A stretch of DNA of 64,000 bases from positions 368,705 through 432,704 of the forward strand of contig FODP01000005.1 in the NCBI GenBank assembly GCA_900110395.1. The letters are read 5' to 3'. The position numbers were made by a program, and so were the translations under genes. The notes under the pieces are model-generated. The model was not told the origin of the DNA. It made no database searches and saw only the letters and a list, made by a program, of their open reading frames with translations. Position 1 is the stretch's first letter; each line of letters begins with the position of its first letter. The DNA is from Rhodospirillales bacterium URHD0017. GTDB lineage: Bacteria > Pseudomonadota > Alphaproteobacteria > Reyranellales > Reyranellaceae. Positions 37,975 through 47,148 of this stretch are shown here, one piece after another.

Positions 37975-38355
37975 ATGCTTGCTATTCGTATGACCCGTCA
38001 CGGTGCCAAGAAGCGGCCGTTCTTCCACATCGTCGTGGCCGATTCGCGCAGCCCGCGCGATGGCCGCTTCATCGAGAAGCTCGGCACCTACAACCCCCTG
38101 CTGCCGCGCGAGCACGCCCAGCGCATCACGCTCGACAAGGAGCGCATCGCGCATTGGCTGAAGGTCGGCGCCCAGCCGTCGGACCGCGTCGCCAAGTTCC
38201 TGTCGCAGGCCGAGATGATGAAGCCGCGCGAGCGCCGCGAGCAGACCAAGAAGCCGCAGCCGCGCGCCAAGGCGCAGGAGCGCATGAAGGCGGCTGCCGC
38301 CGCCAGCGCCGCTCCGGCCGAAGGTGGCGAGGCCAAGGAGGCCGCCGCCAGCTGA
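37975..38355 (+). CDS. rpsP: 30S ribosomal protein S16
   Basis: Small-subunit assembly protein. The first 80 residues are typical ([20 protein letters not shown], then [20 protein letters not shown]). The 126-residue chain has a Lys/Arg- and Ala-rich C-terminal tail of about 40 residues, as in other alphaproteobacteria. GAAGGAGAAAG just upstream is a strong ribosome-binding site. The stop overlaps the rimM start by one base (TGATG). Confidence 0.98.
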   Translation: MLAIRMTRHGAKKRPFFHIVVADSRSPRDGRFIEKLGTYNPLLPREHAQRITLDKERIAHWLKVGAQPSDRVAKFLSQAEMMKPRERREQTKKPQPRAKAQERMKAAAAASAAPAEGGEAKEAAAS

Positions 38356-38888
38356 TGAAGGAGGCCCGCGTCCTGCTGGGTATCGTGGCCGCGCCACATG
38401 GAGTGCGCGGCCTGGTGCGCATCAGGAGCTTCACCGAGGACCCGATGGCGATCGCCTCCTATGGCGAGCTGTCGGACGAGGCGGGGAAGACGCGGTACCG
38501 GGTCGAGGCGCTCAGCACCGTCAAAGGTGCGGTCCTGGCCCGGATCGAGGGCGTAGCCGATCGCACGGCGGCCGAGGCGATACGAGGTTTGCGGCTCTAT
38601 GTGGAGCGCGAGCGATTGCCGGCGACGGACGAGCGGGAGTGGTACGAGGCAGACCTGATCGGTCTGCCGGCTGTCGGGCGGGACGGCCGGGATTGGGGAA
38701 AGGTCATGGCCTTCCACGATTTCGGCGCCGGCCGGACGATGGAGGTCTCGGGAGGCACGGCGTCACGCCAGTCGGTGATGCTGCCTTTCACCGATGAAGC
38801 GGTGCCCGAGGTCGACGTCGAGAGCGGCAAGGTTGTTGTCGATCCGCCGGCGGGTCTGCTGGCGGGCGGAGTGAAGAAGGAGGCGTAG
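38355..38888 (+). CDS. rimM: Ribosome maturation factor RimM
   Basis: Binds S19 and helps mature the 30S head. 177 residues: the N-terminal RimM beta-barrel starts [20 protein letters not shown], and the C-terminal PRC-barrel region includes [13 protein letters not shown] near residue 94 and [20 protein letters not shown] near 139. The ATG at 38355 shares its A with the rpsP stop. The frame is open further upstream, but inside rpsP. It is followed by trmD after 7 bases. Confidence 0.95.
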   Translation: MKEARVLLGIVAAPHGVRGLVRIRSFTEDPMAIASYGELSDEAGKTRYRVEALSTVKGAVLARIEGVADRTAAEAIRGLRLYVERERLPATDEREWYEADLIGLPAVGRDGRDWGKVMAFHDFGAGRTMEVSGGTASRQSVMLPFTDEAVPEVDVESGKVVVDPPAGLLAGGVKKEA

Positions 38889-38895
38889 GACCAAC

Positions 38896-39615
38896 GTGTG
38901 GCGCGCTGTGGCGCTGACGCTCTTCCCGGAGATGTTTCCGGGCCCGCTGGGCGAGAGCCTGGCCGGCAAGGCGTTGAAGGAAGGCGTGTGGTCGCTGGAG
39001 GCGGTCGACATCAGGCGGTTCGCCAAGGATCGCCACGGAACGGTTGACGACGCACCCTTCGGGGGCGGCGCCGGCATGGTGATGAAGCCCGACGTGTTGT
39101 CGGCGGCGATCGAGACGGTCGCCGAGCCGGGAATGCCGAAGGTGCTGCTGTCTCCCCGAGGCGCGCCGTTCAGCCAGGCGCGCGGGCGGGAGCTGGCTCA
39201 GGGTCCGGGCGTGGTGCTGGTGTGCGGGCGGTTCGAGGGCGTCGACGAGCGCGTCATCGAGGCCCAGGCGTTGGAGGAGATCTCGGTCGGCGATTTCGTG
39301 CTTTCGGGCGGCGAGATCGCGGCCATGGCGGTAATGGATTGCTGCGTGCGGCTGCTGCCCGGTGTGATGGGCGAGCCCGCGTCGGCGAGCGAGGAGAGTT
39401 TCGAGGACGGATTGCTGGAGTATCCGCACTACACGAGGCCCGCGAGCTGGACCGGGGCCGACGGAATCGAACGGCGCGTGCCGGAGGTTCTGGTATCGGG
39501 CCATCACGGCAAGGTGGCGGAGTGGCGGATACGACAGCGGCAAGAGATTACGCGGCGGCGGCGGCCCGATCTGTGGGCCAGGCGGCAGGCCGTGAAGGTG
39601 AACGACGAGAAATGA
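38896..39615 (+). CDS. trmD: tRNA (guanine37-N1)-methyltransferase
   Basis: Methylates G37 next to the anticodon, preventing +1 frameshifts. The 239-residue SPOUT protein has [20 protein letters not shown] at the N-terminus, [15 protein letters not shown] near residue 54, [15 protein letters not shown] near 111 and the knot segment [19 protein letters not shown] near 132. It uses GTG at 38896. Position between rimM and rplS is the canonical order. Confidence 0.97.
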   Translation: MWRAVALTLFPEMFPGPLGESLAGKALKEGVWSLEAVDIRRFAKDRHGTVDDAPFGGGAGMVMKPDVLSAAIETVAEPGMPKVLLSPRGAPFSQARGRELAQGPGVVLVCGRFEGVDERVIEAQALEEISVGDFVLSGGEIAAMAVMDCCVRLLPGVMGEPASASEESFEDGLLEYPHYTRPASWTGADGIERRVPEVLVSGHHGKVAEWRIRQRQEITRRRRPDLWARRQAVKVNDEK

Positions 39616-39622
39616 CGAAAGG

Positions 39623-40117
39623 ATGGATGCGATGAACATTCTCGACACGATCGGCCAGGCCACGATCGACAAGGTGCAGAGCGAGCGGCCGGTGCCGCGC
39701 TTCGAGCCGGGCGACACGGTGCGCGTGCACGTCAAGGTGCAGGAAGGCAACCGCGAGCGCCTGCAGGTCTATGAGGGCCTGTGCATCGGCCGCAAGAACG
39801 CCGGCGTGAACTCCTCGTTCACGGTGCGCAAGATCTCCTTCGGCGAGGGCGTCGAGCGCGTGTTCCCGCTCTACGGCCCGGGCATCTGGGAAATCGAGGT
39901 CGTGCGCAAGGGCGTCGTGCGCCGCGCCAAGCTCTATTACCTGCGCGACCTGCGCGGCAAGGCGAGCCGCATCGCCGAGGACACCGAGGCCCAGCGCGAG
40001 CTGATCGCCGTGCAGGCCGAAGAGGCCGCCAAGCGGCCGCGGCGCGAGAAGCTCAAGAAGGAAAAGCCCAAGGAAGAGAAGGCCACCCGCGCCGCCAAGG
40101 GCGGCGGAAAGAAGTAG
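39623..40117 (+). CDS. rplS: 50S ribosomal protein L19
   Basis: Large-subunit protein at the 30S interface. Core: [20 protein letters not shown] near residue 25 and [20 protein letters not shown] near 60. About 45 extra C-terminal residues are strongly charged ([17 protein letters not shown]), longer than the roughly 115-residue E. coli L19 but common in alphaproteobacteria. ATG at 39623 or 39632; AAAGGATGG precedes. leuC begins 7 bases after the stop. Confidence 0.97.
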   Translation: MDAMNILDTIGQATIDKVQSERPVPRFEPGDTVRVHVKVQEGNRERLQVYEGLCIGRKNAGVNSSFTVRKISFGEGVERVFPLYGPGIWEIEVVRKGVVRRAKLYYLRDLRGKASRIAEDTEAQRELIAVQAEEAAKRPRREKLKKEKPKEEKATRAAKGGGKK

Positions 40118-40124
40118 GCCCACC

Positions 40125-41570
40125 ATGGCGTTCCGCAAGAAGTCGGCCACGCCGCCACCGCCGCCTCCGCCGCCGCGCACCCTGTTCGAGAAGATCTGGG
40201 ACGCCCACGTCGTCGATCGTCAGGACGACGGGACCTGCGTGATCTATGTCGACCGTCACCTCGTCCACGAGGTGACCAGCCCGCAGGCTTTCGAAGGCCT
40301 GCGCATGGCCGGCCGGCCGGTGCGCCGGCCCGACGCCACCGTCGCCGTGGCCGACCACAACACGCCGACCACGCCGGTGGGCGAGGGCGGCATGGACGAG
40401 GAATCGCGCATCCAGGTCGAGACGCTGGAGAAGAACGTCGCCGAGTTCGGCGTGCCCTATTTCGACATGAACGATGCCCGCCGCGGCATCGTCCACGTGA
40501 TCGGGCCCGAGCAGGGCCTGACCCTGCCGGGCATGACCATCGTGTGCGGCGACAGCCACACTTCTACGCACGGCGCTTTTGGTGCACTGGCCTTCGGCAT
40601 CGGCACCTCGGAGGTCGAGCACGTGCTCGCCACCCAGACGCTGATCCAGCGGCCGGCCAAGAACATGCGCGTGGCCGTCGAGGGCAGCCTGCCGCTCGGC
40701 GTCACCGCCAAGGACGTGATCCTGGCCATCATCGGCAAGCTCGGCACCGCCGGCGGCACCGGCTACGTGATCGAGTATGCCGGCCGTGCCATCCGCGAGA
40801 TGACGATGGAAGGCCGCATGACGGTCTGCAACATGTCGATCGAAGCGGGCGCGCGCGCCGGCCTGATCGCACCCGACGATACGACCTTCAAGTATCTCGA
40901 AGGCCGACCGTACGCGCCCAAGGGCGGAGCGTGGGACCTGGCGCTGGGCCAGTGGCGGCGCCTGCCGAGCGACAAGGGTGCCATCTTCGACAGCCAGCTC
41001 GACCTCATCGCGGCCGACATTCCGCCGATGGTGACCTGGGGCACCAGCCCGCAGGACGCGCTGCCGATCACCGACATCATTCCCGATCCGGCCAACGCGC
41101 CGGACGAGAACCGCCGCGAGGCGTGGGCGCGCTCGCTCGCCTACATGGGCCTGACGCCGGGCACGCGCCTGGTCGACGTGCCGATCGATCGCGTGTTCAT
41201 CGGCTCGTGCACCAACGGCCGCATCGAAGACCTGCGCGCCGCCGCCGAGATCGCGCGCGGCCGCAAGGTGGCATCGGGCGTGTCGGCCATGGTCGTGCCG
41301 GGCTCCGGCCTGGTGAAGGCCGAGGCCGAGAAGGAAGGTCTCGACAAGATCTTCCTCGAGGCGGGCTTCGAATGGCGCATCCAGGGCTGCTCGATGTGCC
41401 TCGCCATGAACGCCGACCGGCTCGAGCCCGGCCAGCGCTGCGCCTCGACCTCGAACCGCAACTTCGAGGGCCGGCAGGGCCGCGGTGGCCGCACCCATCT
41501 GGTGAGCCCGGCAATGGCGGCAGCCGCCGCCATCAAGGGCACGCTCGCTGACGTGCGCGACTACCAGTAA
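40125..41570 (+). CDS. leuC: 3-isopropylmalate dehydratase large subunit
   Basis: With LeuD, isomerises 2- to 3-isopropylmalate in leucine synthesis via a [4Fe-4S] cluster. 481 residues; cluster cysteines in GSCTNGR near residue 361 and GCSMCLAMN near 422, with [19 protein letters not shown] near 141. The N-terminus is unusual: MAFRKKSAT and eight consecutive prolines precede [13 protein letters not shown], where most LeuC proteins begin. No other start codon lies between, so the extension is probably real. Confidence 0.96.
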   Translation: MAFRKKSATPPPPPPPPRTLFEKIWDAHVVDRQDDGTCVIYVDRHLVHEVTSPQAFEGLRMAGRPVRRPDATVAVADHNTPTTPVGEGGMDEESRIQVETLEKNVAEFGVPYFDMNDARRGIVHVIGPEQGLTLPGMTIVCGDSHTSTHGAFGALAFGIGTSEVEHVLATQTLIQRPAKNMRVAVEGSLPLGVTAKDVILAIIGKLGTAGGTGYVIEYAGRAIREMTMEGRMTVCNMSIEAGARAGLIAPDDTTFKYLEGRPYAPKGGAWDLALGQWRRLPSDKGAIFDSQLDLIAADIPPMVTWGTSPQDALPITDIIPDPANAPDENRREAWARSLAYMGLTPGTRLVDVPIDRVFIGSCTNGRIEDLRAAAEIARGRKVASGVSAMVVPGSGLVKAEAEKEGLDKIFLEAGFEWRIQGCSMCLAMNADRLEPGQRCASTSNRNFEGRQGRGGRTHLVSPAMAAAAAIKGTLADVRDYQ

Positions 41571-41580
41571 GGACGTCGCC

Positions 41581-42090
41581 TTGACCAGCGTTCCGCCGCC
41601 ACCAGTCTGGTCCGATCGACCGCTGGTGGCGGCGGACCTGGCGCCTCCGGCCGGCTTCTGGATCCGCTTCGTCGCCTACATGATCGACGGATTGGTCATG
41701 TTGGTTCCCACCGTGATCCTCGTCGGCATCGTTGCCGCCTTCGTCATTCTGACCGACCAGTCGACGGATCACGAAGAACTGCCGGCTCTGCTGGTCGTCG
41801 CCCTCGTTCTCATGGTGGCGGCGCTGATCGTCATCAACTGGCTCTACGAAGCGCTGATGACCAGTTCTCCGCGAGGCGCCACCCTCGGCAAGATGGCGCT
41901 CGGCCTGCGCATCGTGCGGTTCGACGGCACCCAACTTTCCTTCGGCCGGGCCACCGCCCGTCACTTCGCGAAGTTCATGGTCACGCCCATGGTGCCACTC
42001 GCGATCGGTTACCTCATGGCCGCCTTCACCAATCGCAAGCGGGCGCTGCACGATATTCTGGCAGACACGCTCGTGATAAGGTCTCCCTGA
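41581..42090 (+). CDS. RDD-family membrane protein 1
   Basis: A 169-residue inner-membrane protein with an RDD domain. A Pro-rich head (MTSVPPPPVWSDRP) precedes GFWIRFVAYMIDGLVMLVPT, the family's Arg...Asp signature helix, and two further helices (VALVLMVAALIVINWLYEAL and a C-terminal one). GATLGKMALGLRIV near residue 99 is the conserved loop. TTG start at 41581, supported by AAGGA at 41570-41574. RDD proteins are of mixed or unknown function, some linked to ion transport. It is inserted between leuC and leuD with a paralogue. Confidence 0.85.
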   Translation: MTSVPPPPVWSDRPLVAADLAPPAGFWIRFVAYMIDGLVMLVPTVILVGIVAAFVILTDQSTDHEELPALLVVALVLMVAALIVINWLYEALMTSSPRGATLGKMALGLRIVRFDGTQLSFGRATARHFAKFMVTPMVPLAIGYLMAAFTNRKRALHDILADTLVIRSP

Positions 42091-42112
42091 CGCTTCCCGC
42101 CAGGAGACCGAC

Positions 42113-42682
42113 ATGCCGAGTGTGCCGACCTCAGGCTCCGTTCCGCCGCCGCCGCCGGTGTGGGATGCCCGTCCGCCGGAAACGGCGGTGCATTATGCCG
42201 GCTTCTGGATCCGGGTCGTGGCGGCGCTCGTCGACGGCATCGCGCTCTGGATCGTCTGGTCGCTCATCGTGCTGGTTCTTCCCGCCGAGACCACGGCGCC
42301 CGTGCCCGAGAACGCTGACCTCGAGGCCTGGATCGAATATGCCAACAGCCTGATCTCGCCCCGCCAGGTGATCGTGTACGCGGCGGTCGTGTGGGCCTAT
42401 TTCGCGTTTCAGGAAAGCTCGTCGGCGCAGGCGACGCTGGGCAAGCGGATGATGGGGATTCGCGTTTCCACCGAGAGCGGGGCGCGGCTCAGCCTGCTGA
42501 CCGCCTCGCTTCGCGCCTGGCCGATCTGGCTGCCCTCGGTGGCCGCCCTGGCCGGCAGCAGCATCAGCTCGCTGGTCGGCCTGATCGCCTTTGTTTCCTG
42601 CATCGCCGTCGCCTTTTCGGCGCGAAAACAGGGCCTGCACGACAAAATGGCGGGTGCCGTGCTGACCCGGCGTCAGGCTTGA
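42113..42682 (+). CDS. RDD-family membrane protein 2
   Basis: A 189-residue paralogue of the preceding gene. The head is again Pro-rich (GSVPPPPPVWDARPPE), followed by AGFWIRVVAALVDGIALWIV, QATLGKMMGIRV-like text near residue 110 (ATLGKRMMGIRVSTESGARL) and a final RKQGLHDKMAGAVL typical of the family end. About three to four helices. CAGGAG precedes the ATG. Tandem duplication is likely, but the two copies have diverged well beyond a recent event. Confidence 0.85.
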   Translation: MPSVPTSGSVPPPPPVWDARPPETAVHYAGFWIRVVAALVDGIALWIVWSLIVLVLPAETTAPVPENADLEAWIEYANSLISPRQVIVYAAVVWAYFAFQESSSAQATLGKRMMGIRVSTESGARLSLLTASLRAWPIWLPSVAALAGSSISSLVGLIAFVSCIAVAFSARKQGLHDKMAGAVLTRRQA

Positions 42683-42729
42683 CCGAAGGGGCAAAAGCCC
42701 GTTAATTCCGGCGTTTCGCGAGGGATCTC

Positions 42730-43344
42730 ATGGAAAAATTCACGACGCTGCGCGGCGTGGCAGCACCGCTGCCGATGGTCAATGTCGACACCGACATGAT
42801 CATCCCCAAGAACTTCCTGAAGACCATCAAGCGCACCGGCCTGAAGGAAGGGCTGTTCTACGAGATGCGCTGGACGGCCGACGGCCAGAAGAAGGATTTC
42901 ATCCTCGACCAGCCGGCCTATCAGAACGCCAAGATCCTGGTCGCCGGCCCCAACTTCGGCTGCGGCTCGAGCCGCGAGCACGCGCCGTGGGCGTTGCTCG
43001 ATTTCGGCATCAAGTGCATCATCTCCGAGGATTTCGCCGACATCTTCTACAACAACTGCTTCAAGAACGGCGTCCTGCCGATCAAGATGCCGAAGGAGAT
43101 TATCGACAAGCTGATGGACGATGCGAGCCGCGGCTCCAACGCCATCATCGAGATCGACCTCGAGAAGCAGGAGATCAAGGGACCCGACGGCGGCACGGTG
43201 CATTTCGACATCGATCCGTTCCGCAAGCGCTGCCTGCTGGAGGGCCTCGACGACATCGGGCTGACCATGGAGAAGAAGTCGGAGATCGACGACTTCGAGG
43301 CGCGCCAGAAGGAAGCACAGCCCTGGCTGCACGCCGCGTCCTGA
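42730..43344 (+). CDS. leuD: 3-isopropylmalate dehydratase small subunit
   Basis: 204 residues; swivel domain partner of LeuC. Motifs [18 protein letters not shown] near residue 16 and [17 protein letters not shown] near 75, which binds substrate carboxylate, then [19 protein letters not shown] near 97. Full length for the family. It is separated from leuC by the two RDD genes and followed by leuB after 44 bases. Confidence 0.96.
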   Translation: MEKFTTLRGVAAPLPMVNVDTDMIIPKNFLKTIKRTGLKEGLFYEMRWTADGQKKDFILDQPAYQNAKILVAGPNFGCGSSREHAPWALLDFGIKCIISEDFADIFYNNCFKNGVLPIKMPKEIIDKLMDDASRGSNAIIEIDLEKQEIKGPDGGTVHFDIDPFRKRCLLEGLDDIGLTMEKKSEIDDFEARQKEAQPWLHAAS

Positions 43345-43388
43345 CGAGCGATCGTTCGTAGCGACCGTTAGACAAGAGAAAGAAGACA

Positions 43389-44510
43389 ATGGCGTCCAAT
43401 CGCAATCTGCTGGTGCTGCCTGGTGACGGCATCGGCCCCGAAGTCATGAACGAAGTGCGCAAGATCATCGCCTGGATGAGCAAGAAGCGCGCGGTCGGCT
43501 TCGACATCAAGGAAGACGTGGTCGGCGGGGCCGCGCTCGACAAGCACGGCGTGCCGCTCTCCGACGACGCCATGAAGACGGCGCTCGAGGCCGATGCCGT
43601 GCTGTTCGGCTCGGTCGGCGGGCCGAAGTGGGACAACGTCGAGTTCAACAAGAAGCCCGAGCGCGGCCTGCTGCGCCTGCGCAAGGAGATGGACCTCTTC
43701 GCCAACCTGCGTCCGGCCAAGGTGTTCGACGCGCTGGTCGATGCCAGCTCGCTGAAGCCCGAGATCGTCAAGGGTCTCGACATCATGATCATCCGCGAGC
43801 TGACCGGCGGCGTCTATTTCGGCGAGCCGCGCGGCCGCCACACCAACGCCCAGGGCGAGGTCGAGGCGTTCGACACCCAGCGCTACACGGTCCCCGAGAT
43901 CCGCCGGGTCTGCGCCGTCGCCTTCGAGCTGGCGCGCAAGCGCAAGAACAAGGTGATGTCGTCGGAGAAGGCCAACGTCATGCACACCGGCGTGCTGTGG
44001 CGCGAGGTGGCGACCAAGCTGCACAAGGAAAGCTATTCCGACGTGAAGCTCGACCACATGTACGCCGATGCGCTCGCCATGCAGCTGCTGCGCTCGCCCG
44101 GCCAGTTCGACGTCATCGTCACCGACAATCTGTTCGGCGACATCCTGTCGGACGAAGCCTCGATGCTGACCGGCTCGCTCGGCCTGCTGCCCTCGGCCTC
44201 GCTGGGCGCGCCCGACGCGACCGGCCGGCGCAAGGCGCTGTACGAGCCGATCCACGGCAGCGCGCCAGACATCGCGGGCAAGGGCCTGGCCAATCCGCTG
44301 GCCGAGACGCTCTCCTACGCCATGATGCTGCGCTACTCCTTCGACCTCGGGAAGGAAGCGGACCTGGTCGAGACCGCCGTCGAGAACGTGCTGAAGGCCG
44401 GCTACCGCACCGCCGACCTGCTGGCCGGCGGCAAGACCGATTGTGTGAAGAAGGTCGGCACCCAGGAGATGGGCGACGCCATCGTCAAGGAGCTCGACAA
44501 GCTCGTCTGA
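43389..44510 (+). CDS. leuB: 3-isopropylmalate dehydrogenase
   Basis: Oxidatively decarboxylates 3-isopropylmalate with NAD. 373 residues: [20 protein letters not shown] at the N-terminus, [16 protein letters not shown] near residue 136, [20 protein letters not shown] near 239 with Mg-binding aspartates, and [20 protein letters not shown] near 285. AGAGAAAGAAG precedes the ATG. Last plus-strand gene of the leu block; it converges on the anti-sigma gene. Confidence 0.97.
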   Translation: MASNRNLLVLPGDGIGPEVMNEVRKIIAWMSKKRAVGFDIKEDVVGGAALDKHGVPLSDDAMKTALEADAVLFGSVGGPKWDNVEFNKKPERGLLRLRKEMDLFANLRPAKVFDALVDASSLKPEIVKGLDIMIIRELTGGVYFGEPRGRHTNAQGEVEAFDTQRYTVPEIRRVCAVAFELARKRKNKVMSSEKANVMHTGVLWREVATKLHKESYSDVKLDHMYADALAMQLLRSPGQFDVIVTDNLFGDILSDEASMLTGSLGLLPSASLGAPDATGRRKALYEPIHGSAPDIAGKGLANPLAETLSYAMMLRYSFDLGKEADLVETAVENVLKAGYRTADLLAGGKTDCVKKVGTQEMGDAIVKELDKLV

Positions 44511-44513
44511 TCG

Positions 44514-45269
44514 TCAGCGATCGGCCGCGACCGCCCGGTCGACGGCCGCCGCGAACGACTTCATTTCCGCCGGCGACAGGTCGGCGACCGCGCGCATCGC
44601 GAAGCCGCCGCGCCGCCAGTCGGCCAAGGCGAAGCCGTCGCGCTGATCGACGCTCGGCGTCGTGTCGCCGCCCGACGCGGGCCACAGGGTGAGCGCGATG
44701 CGGTGCTGGTTGCGGCGATACACCAGGACCGCGGCCTTCCGCCCGTCGATCAGGTCGACGCGGCCGCCCAGCAGTGGGAAGCCCTGCGCGGTGAGATCGT
44801 GCACCGGCGGCGAGTAGTCGATGCGGCCGGCGAACCACGGCTTCACCGTATGACGATCGGACGAGGCGACCTCGACGCCGCTGTCACTCATGGCCACGCG
44901 CAGGTAGCCGGCCACGAGCGCGTCGGTTTCGCGCGCGCCCTGGCCCAGCATGCTGCCGCCGATCCAACCCACGCCCAGCGCCACGATCAGGCTGGCGGCC
45001 ATCGCCAGCCAGCGGACACGCTCGCGCTCCCGCTCTCTCGGCCGACCGGCAATCGACCGCAGCTCGCGCTCGATGCGGGCGCGCAGCAGGTCGGGCGCCG
45101 GCTCGGCCGGCATCCCGCGCAACAGTCGGCTCATGTCGCGTGCCGCCTCGAGCCGCGCCCGGCAGCCGGGGCACTCGGCGAGCGCCTGCTCAAAGGCGGC
45201 GTTCTCGGTCGCCGACAGTTCGCCGTCAACATAGGCGTCGACCATGGCTTCACAGGTCGGACAGTCCAT
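44514..45269 (-). CDS. Anti-sigma factor with zinc-finger-like N-terminus
   Basis: 251 residues. The N-terminal anti-sigma domain has MDCPTCEAMVDAYVDGEL and, near residue 33, ECPGCRARLEAA, giving a CxxC...CxxC pattern that resembles but is not identical to the HxxxCxxC ZAS motif. One transmembrane helix lies near residues 88-108 (WLAMAASLIVALGVGWIGG). The C-terminal domain would be periplasmic. It overlaps the sigma gene by 20 bases and presumably sequesters that sigma. The signal it senses is unknown. Confidence 0.87.
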   Translation of the reverse strand: MDCPTCEAMVDAYVDGELSATENAAFEQALAECPGCRARLEAARDMSRLLRGMPAEPAPDLLRARIERELRSIAGRPRERERERVRWLAMAASLIVALGVGWIGGSMLGQGARETDALVAGYLRVAMSDSGVEVASSDRHTVKPWFAGRIDYSPPVHDLTAQGFPLLGGRVDLIDGRKAAVLVYRRNQHRIALTLWPASGGDTTPSVDQRDGFALADWRRGGFAMRAVADLSPAEMKSFAAAVDRAVAADR

Positions 45270-45801
45270 GACCTCTCCTTCCCAGGCGGCCTGAAAGCTC
45301 GGTCGCCAGTTTCTCGCGCGCCCGCGCCAGTCGCGACATGACGGTGCCGACCGGCAGGTCGAGTACCGACGCGATGTGTTTGTAGGGAAGATCCTCGATC
45401 TCGCGCAGAACGAGGATCTCGCGTGCCTCGGCCGGCAGGGCCGCCAGCGCCGCGGCAATCTGGCGGCGCCGGTCGCTCGCCAGAGCACTCTGCTCGGGAT
45501 CGGGACCGTCCGACGGCCTGTCGTCGATCTCGTCCAGCGGGCGGTCGGACATGCCCTTGCGCGCACGCATGTCGCTCCAGGTGTTGCGCACGATGCGCAG
45601 CAGCCACGGCCGCGCCTCCTCGCCGCGGAAGGCGTGGAAGTAGCGCAGCGCGCGCAGCATCGCCTCCTGCGCCAGATCCTGCGCCAGCACCGGATCGCGC
45701 GTCAGCCAGCGCGCAAAGCCGTGGGCTGCGTCGAGATGCGGCAACACGACGGCACGAAATCGCTCGACCGTCGCCGCATCGGGTTTCGGCGCTTCGGACA
45801 T
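45250..45801 (-). CDS. ECF-type RNA polymerase sigma factor
   Basis: A 183-residue extracytoplasmic-function sigma. Region 2 includes DAAHGFARWLTRDPVLAQDL and QEAMLRALRYFHAFRGEEA near residues 24-63; region 4 includes ALAALPAEAREILVLREIED near 120 and the helix-turn-helix YKHIASVLDLPVGTVMSRLA near 141. The ATG at 45810 is three codons upstream and in frame. A promoter of form GGGAAT-N16-CGGTA points into the gene, with so short a leader that near-leaderless translation is possible. Confidence 0.93.
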   Translation of the reverse strand: MSEAPKPDAATVERFRAVVLPHLDAAHGFARWLTRDPVLAQDLAQEAMLRALRYFHAFRGEEARPWLLRIVRNTWSDMRARKGMSDRPLDEIDDRPSDGPDPEQSALASDRRRQIAAALAALPAEAREILVLREIEDLPYKHIASVLDLPVGTVMSRLARAREKLATELSGRLGRRGHGLSDL

Positions 45802-45820
45802 GCAGCGCATAGGACATCAA

Positions 45821-45876
45821 TACCGGGCGACGGTCGATTTTATTCCCGAGGGAATGTCGTCGCAGGCGGAGCGGTA
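45821..45876. promoter_or_regulatory. Back-to-back ECF-type promoters
   Basis: ATTCCC-GA-GGGAAT (45842-45855) gives two opposed GGGAAT hexamers. Rightward: GGGAAT (45850-45855), 16 bases, CGGTA (45872-45876), ahead of the metallophosphoesterase. Leftward: GGGAAT (45847-45842), 16 bases, CGGTA (45825-45821), ahead of the sigma gene. Identical boxes and spacing on both strands suggest recognition by the adjacent sigma factor. Confidence 0.75.
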
Positions 45877-45904
45877 GTGAGCGGTAGTTCTTTTGGAGGA
45901 CTCC

Positions 45905-46792
45905 ATGCAGCACACCGATCGTCGCGACTTCCTCAAGCTTGCCGGGCTGGCCGGCGTCGCCTTCACCGCCGGATTATTCCCCGGCCGGCGGGCCGACGCC
46001 CAGGCCAGTGACAGGGCCGGCGACTTCCACTTCGTGCAGTTCTCCGACACCCACTGGGGTTACAGCGGGGCTGCAAATCCCGACGCCGAGCACACGCTGG
46101 AGAAGGCGGTGACCACGGTGAACGGCCTTGCCAGGCAGCCCGACCTCATCGTCTTCACCGGCGATCTCACCCACACCACCGACGATGCCAAGGTGCGCCG
46201 CGAGCGCATGAAGCGCTTCCGCGAGATCGTTTCGGCGCTCTCGGTGAAAGACGTACGCTTCATGCCGGGCGAGCACGATGCCTCGCTCGACCGCGGCGAG
46301 GCCTACAAGGAGTTCTTCGGCGCCACGCACTACACCTTCGACCACAAGGGCGTGCACTTCATCGCCCTCGACAACGTCTCCGACCCGGCGGCCAAGCTCG
46401 GCGACGAGCAGCTCGCCTGGCTCGCCGCCGATCTCAAGCAGCGCAAGCCTGACGATCGCATCATCGTGCTGACCCACCGGCCGTTGTTCGACCTGCAGCC
46501 GCAATGGGACTGGACGACGGCCGACGGCGCCAAGGCGATCGAGCTTTTGATGCCCTTCAAGAACGTCGTGGTGTTCTACGGCCACATCCATCAGGAGCAT
46601 CACCACATGACGGGCCACATCGCCCATCACGCCGCCAACTCGCTGATCTTCGCCCTGCCTGCGCCGGGCTCGCAGCCCAAGCGCGCCCCGCTCGCCTACG
46701 ACGCGGCGATGCCGGGCAAGGGCCTGGGCACGCGCGACGTCGCCGTGGCCGACAAGGTGACGCTGGTCGAGCTGCCGGTAACCAAGGGCTGA
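45905..46792 (+). CDS. Tat-exported metallophosphoesterase
   Basis: A 295-residue calcineurin-like phosphoesterase. The signal peptide has a twin-arginine motif, TDRRDFLKLAGLAGVAF, and a cleavage region near RRADAQA. Metal-binding motifs follow: VQFSDTHWG near residue 44 (D-x-H), VFTGDLTH near 84 (GDxxH), GEHDAS near 121 (GNHD-like with Glu for Asn), LTHRPLF near 183 and VVFYGHIHQEHH near 221. GGAGGA at 45895 sets the ATG at 45905. Substrate unknown. The cupredoxin gene follows 3 bases after the stop. Confidence 0.9.
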   Translation: MQHTDRRDFLKLAGLAGVAFTAGLFPGRRADAQASDRAGDFHFVQFSDTHWGYSGAANPDAEHTLEKAVTTVNGLARQPDLIVFTGDLTHTTDDAKVRRERMKRFREIVSALSVKDVRFMPGEHDASLDRGEAYKEFFGATHYTFDHKGVHFIALDNVSDPAAKLGDEQLAWLAADLKQRKPDDRIIVLTHRPLFDLQPQWDWTTADGAKAIELLMPFKNVVVFYGHIHQEHHHMTGHIAHHAANSLIFALPAPGSQPKRAPLAYDAAMPGKGLGTRDVAVADKVTLVELPVTKG

Positions 46793-46795
46793 GCC

Positions 46796-47146
46796 ATGTA
46801 CCGCAGGACATTGGTCGCGCTGCTCGCCGGCAGCGCGCTGGGGGCAGCCGCGCGTCTCGCGGCAGACCAGCCGGTCGAGATCCGCATCAGCGCCAAGAAG
46901 TTCGAATTCCATCCGAACAAGGTCACGGCCAGGCGCGGCCAGCCGCTGGTGCTGGTGCTGACGTCGGAGGATCGCATCCACGGCTTCAAGATGCCGGACT
47001 TCGGCGTGCGTACCGACATCGTGCCGGGGCAGGAGACGCGCGTGTCCCTCATGCCCGAGAAGCCCGGCAGCTTCACCTTCTTCTGCGACGTCTTTTGCGG
47101 CGACGGCCACGAGGACATGGACGGCACCCTGTTGATCGAGGCCTGA
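46796..47146 (+). CDS. Cupredoxin with CuA-type motif
   Basis: A 116-residue exported protein; MYRRTLVALLAGSALGAAAR is the signal peptide. The domain resembles cytochrome oxidase subunit II. CDVFCGDGHEDM near residue 97 fits the CuA pattern CxxxCxxxHxxM, and the upstream His ligand is in DRIHGFKMPDFG near 61. It has no membrane anchor hairpin as in CoxB. It could shuttle electrons or hold copper in the periplasm. It forms a two-gene unit with the metallophosphoesterase under the ECF-type promoter. Confidence 0.88.
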   Translation: MYRRTLVALLAGSALGAAARLAADQPVEIRISAKKFEFHPNKVTARRGQPLVLVLTSEDRIHGFKMPDFGVRTDIVPGQETRVSLMPEKPGSFTFFCDVFCGDGHEDMDGTLLIEA

Positions 47147-47148
47147 GG

